DNA from: Henckelia pumila
Taxonomy: Eukaryota > Streptophyta > Magnoliopsida > Lamiales > Gesneriaceae
NCBI RefSeq assembly: GCF_033568475.1
Contig: NC_133121.1
Span: 136,680,375-136,744,374, forward strand
Direction: 5' to 3'
DNA length: 64,000 nt
Shown here: positions 58,957 through 64,000 of the stretch, one piece after another
How positions within the stretch are numbered: the stretch's first letter is position 1
Layout: each line of letters starts with the position of its first letter
Notes under the pieces: generated by a model
Told to the model about the DNA's origin: nothing
The model's input: the letters and a program-made list of their open reading frames with translations, nothing else
Database searches by the model: none
Translations under genes and position numbers: made by a program

Positions 58957-59109
58957 AATAAATGAAACTTTTGTATTGAATTTTTTGTGTTGTATAAATT
59001 TCGTTGTATCTTGTATCTAATTTTGATGTAAATTTGCATCAAAATTAGATACAAAATACAACGAAATTTATACAACACAAAAAATTCAATACAAAAGTTT
59101 CATTTATTT
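58957..59109. repeat. Near-perfect inverted repeat, arms about 70 bp
   Basis: Arm 1 (58957-59026) and arm 2 (59035-59109) pair with about one mismatch around a loop of roughly 8 bases (TAAATTTG). Arm 1 starts AATAAATGAAACTTTTGTAT. A third partial direct copy of arm-2 sequence follows at 59111-59150 (ACATCAAAATTAGATACAAG). It could fold into a long hairpin RNA or be a foldback element. Confidence 0.85.
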
Positions 59110-59519
59110 TTACATCAAAATTAGATACAAGATACAACGAAATTTACATTAGATTTAGATCAGATTAGAATGCGATCGAGACATATTTAATAATGTTAGA
59201 TTTTTTTTATTTAAAAAAATGGATGTTAGATCATTTTCGTTCAATAAAACAATAATAATAGTTATTTATGTTTGGGTCATCGATTTATTTACTTTTAAAA
59301 GGAAAAAAAAAAATCCACTATGAGTTCGATATGTCTTAATTTTTAATATTAAACGAATATGGTCACCTTCCTTCAAAATTTAAATAAACTATGAAAAATG
59401 AAAAACGTTCAAATATGAAATTTATTGATGAGAAGTAAATTAGTAAATCTTTCAATTGTTAATTGTACTTTCTCCTTATACAAGCATCGCATTTGGTGGA
59501 GCAAATTGAGGCCGGTTGA

Positions 59520-59650
59520 AATATTCTCATCAAACTATTTGGGCTCACAATGAAGCCCAAACCCAAGATGTACAAAAAGCCTGACCTAATTTTGGCCCAC
59601 AATTTCACTAGGGTTTTACTCTATTTAAAGCCTCACCGCACACATTTCCT
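59520..59650 (+). promoter_or_regulatory. RPL5 promoter with telo-box and GGCCCA elements
   Basis: The region has GGCCCA at 59594-59599, GGGCTC and GCCCAA motifs at about 59540-59565, and ACTAGGGTTTT at 59607-59617 (telo-box AAACCCTAGT in reverse). A TATA-like CTATTTAAAG lies at 59621-59630. Telo-box plus site-II elements are the known signature of plant ribosomal protein promoters and drive growth-linked expression. Confidence 0.75.
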
Positions 59651-59698
59651 TACGTTTCCTCTGTTTGCAGGCTGCAGCATCGCGAATATCAGTCGACA

Positions 59699-62801
<3,103 letters not shown>

Positions 62802-63261
62802 ACAGAGCACTCAGTTTAAGTCCCTTAAATTTTTGCGTTCCGTATTACTTCATGGGATATCTTTGTTTCAGTTGCAAGGAGATTCGACAGTTTCGTTATT
62901 GTTTTTTGTTCACAGTACTACTTTTTGAAGGGATTATTGTGTTTCCTTGTTCTGAATTTTAAATCAGCTATTTTGGATTTAGATTTGAAAGAAACGCTGT
63001 CCAATTGGCGCCGAAAGGTTGTTTAATTTGTTTTTTATGCTGCACAAAAATGGCTTGATTTATAAAAGATATGTGGGGGATAATTTTCAATTTGGTCCAT
63101 CATTTTAGGTCTTCTTCTTGATTTGGTCTTTCGTTTTTTCATTGACCCAATTTAGTCCTTCGATTTTCATCGTGTTTTTGCAATTGGTCCATCCGTTCAA
63201 TTAAGAGTTAAATCTAACGGGATTGTTCTGCTTAGTCCATTCAAGCTTCACTTCTCCTCTA
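62802..63261 (+). other. RPL5 3' UTR and a dispersed repeat fragment
   Basis: The first 200 bases should be the RPL5 3' UTR. From about 63080 to 63220 the phrases TTTGGTCCAT, ATTTGGTCTTTCG, CAATTTAGTCCTTCG and TTGGTCCATCCGTT recur. This is typical of a plant repeat family with degenerate copies of TTTGGTCC. The GTTAAATCTAACGGGA motif is part of the same repeat. Confidence 0.5.
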
Positions 63262-64000
63262 TTCAACCTGGTGGGCCCTAGAGGTCTTGATGCTATGCTA
63301 CCTTATTATCTTTCCCAATTCGGGAACCCTCACTCCCGCACCCACCTTTACGGGTGGGAATTGGAACAGTCTGTCGAGGTGGCCCGAGCCCAAATATCGG
63401 CCTTAATCAACGCCTCGCTGAAAGAAATCTTTACCTCCAGAGCCACCGAGTCTAACAATATCTCGATCAAGGGTGTTCTGCACTTTTACAAAGAGAAGAA
63501 GTGTCACGTTATCACCATCTAGACCGTGCACAAATGTGCATTGGATTCCTGCAGTCATTTACAGCATGAGGGGTTTGAGGTTACTTATCTTCCAGTAAAG
63601 TCCGGCGGGCTTGTAGATTTGGAAAAGCTCCGAGCTTCCATTTGGCCTGATACCGGCTTGGTATCTGTAATGATGATTAATAATGAGATTGGTGTTATTC
63701 AGTGATGGAGGAAATTGATAAAATATGCAAGGAGCTTAATGTTCCTCTGCATACTGATGCTGCACAAGCATTGGGGAAGATTCCCATTGATGTGGACATG
63801 ATGAATATTAGTATAATGTCTTTGAGTGGTCATAAGATTTACGGGCCTAATGGCATTGTGGCATTGTACATGAGAAGAAGGCCTAGAATTCGAGTGGAGC
63901 CACAAATGAATGGGGGTGGACAAGAGAGGGGTATTAGGAGTGGAACTGTCCCTACGCCGTTGGTTGTTCGGTTTGGTGCTGCGTGTGAGCTAGCAATGAA
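63262..64000 (+). pseudogene. NFS1: NFS1-like mitochondrial cysteine desulfurase copy, broken, continues past window
   Basis: The sequence reads GLDAMLPYYLSQFGNPHSRT and HLYGWELEQSVEVARAQI, then [30 protein letters not shown] and [10 protein letters not shown] with the PLP-binding lysine. It then reads [23 protein letters not shown]1 takes sulfur from cysteine for iron-sulfur clusters in mitochondria. Breaks here are a TAG at 63520-63522, a one-base loss at about 63702 giving TGA, Arg for Gly in the ATESNN region, and loss of the N-terminus including the transit peptide. There are no introns in the aligned part. I know the plant gene to be largely intronless, so this does not prove a retrocopy. 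The catalytic Cys loop would lie beyond the window. Confidence 0.88.

Overview
This is nuclear DNA from a flowering plant, most likely a eudicot. The signs are spliced genes with GT-AG introns, a plant F-box/LRR gene, a 60S ribosomal protein gene with a telo-box and GGCCCA promoter, and a dense nest of plant transposons: Tat and chromovirus Ty3/gypsy elements, a Ty1/copia element, Helitrons with RPA genes, hAT, Tourist and CACTA-like elements. The species cannot be named from the sequence alone.

Region 1 (1-17.3 kb) is a minus-strand Tat-lineage Ty3/gypsy element whose left end lies outside the window. It has gag, protease, RT, RNase H, a second RNase H and integrase (4.0-9.3 kb). Between pol and the missing 3' LTR it carries a plus-strand extra gene of the Transposase_28 type (1.25-3.3 kb). 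Its 5' LTR is split by a complete chromovirus insertion (9679-16559) with matching TTCAC target duplications. Gag-pol has several stops and frameshifts.

Region 2 (17.3-20.2 kb) holds small elements: a related solo LTR, a hAT MITE with an 8-bp target duplication, a larger TIR element with a long (AT)n tract, and a foldback MITE between AT repeats.

Region 3 (20.27-33.23 kb) is one Helitron of about 13 kb, bounded by 5'-TC and a 3' hairpin plus CTAG. It encodes Rep/helicase (broken by five stops and one frameshift), an RPA1-like gene, and a short cysteine-motif protein near its 3' end. A second, minus-strand Helitron (48.59-52.19 kb) keeps only RPA1 remnants and a diverged copy of the same cysteine-motif ORF. 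That shared small ORF is the most promising undescribed item here.

Region 4 (33.2-48.1 kb) contains a non-autonomous LTR element with a tRNA-Asp type primer site; a CACTA-type terminus with eight palindromic subterminal repeats lying beside exon-1 fragments of a GOS12-like SNARE gene and a CCCH zinc-finger gene; a SIRE-like Ty1/copia element without a recognisable integrase core; two MITEs; and a miRNA-precursor-like hairpin.

Region 5 (52.2-64.0 kb) is AT-rich duplicated sequence followed by the true gene space: an FBL12-like F-box/LRR gene (minus), an intact nine-exon RPL5 gene (plus), and a broken NFS1-like cysteine desulfurase copy running off the right edge. Only FBL12 and RPL5 look like functional host genes.
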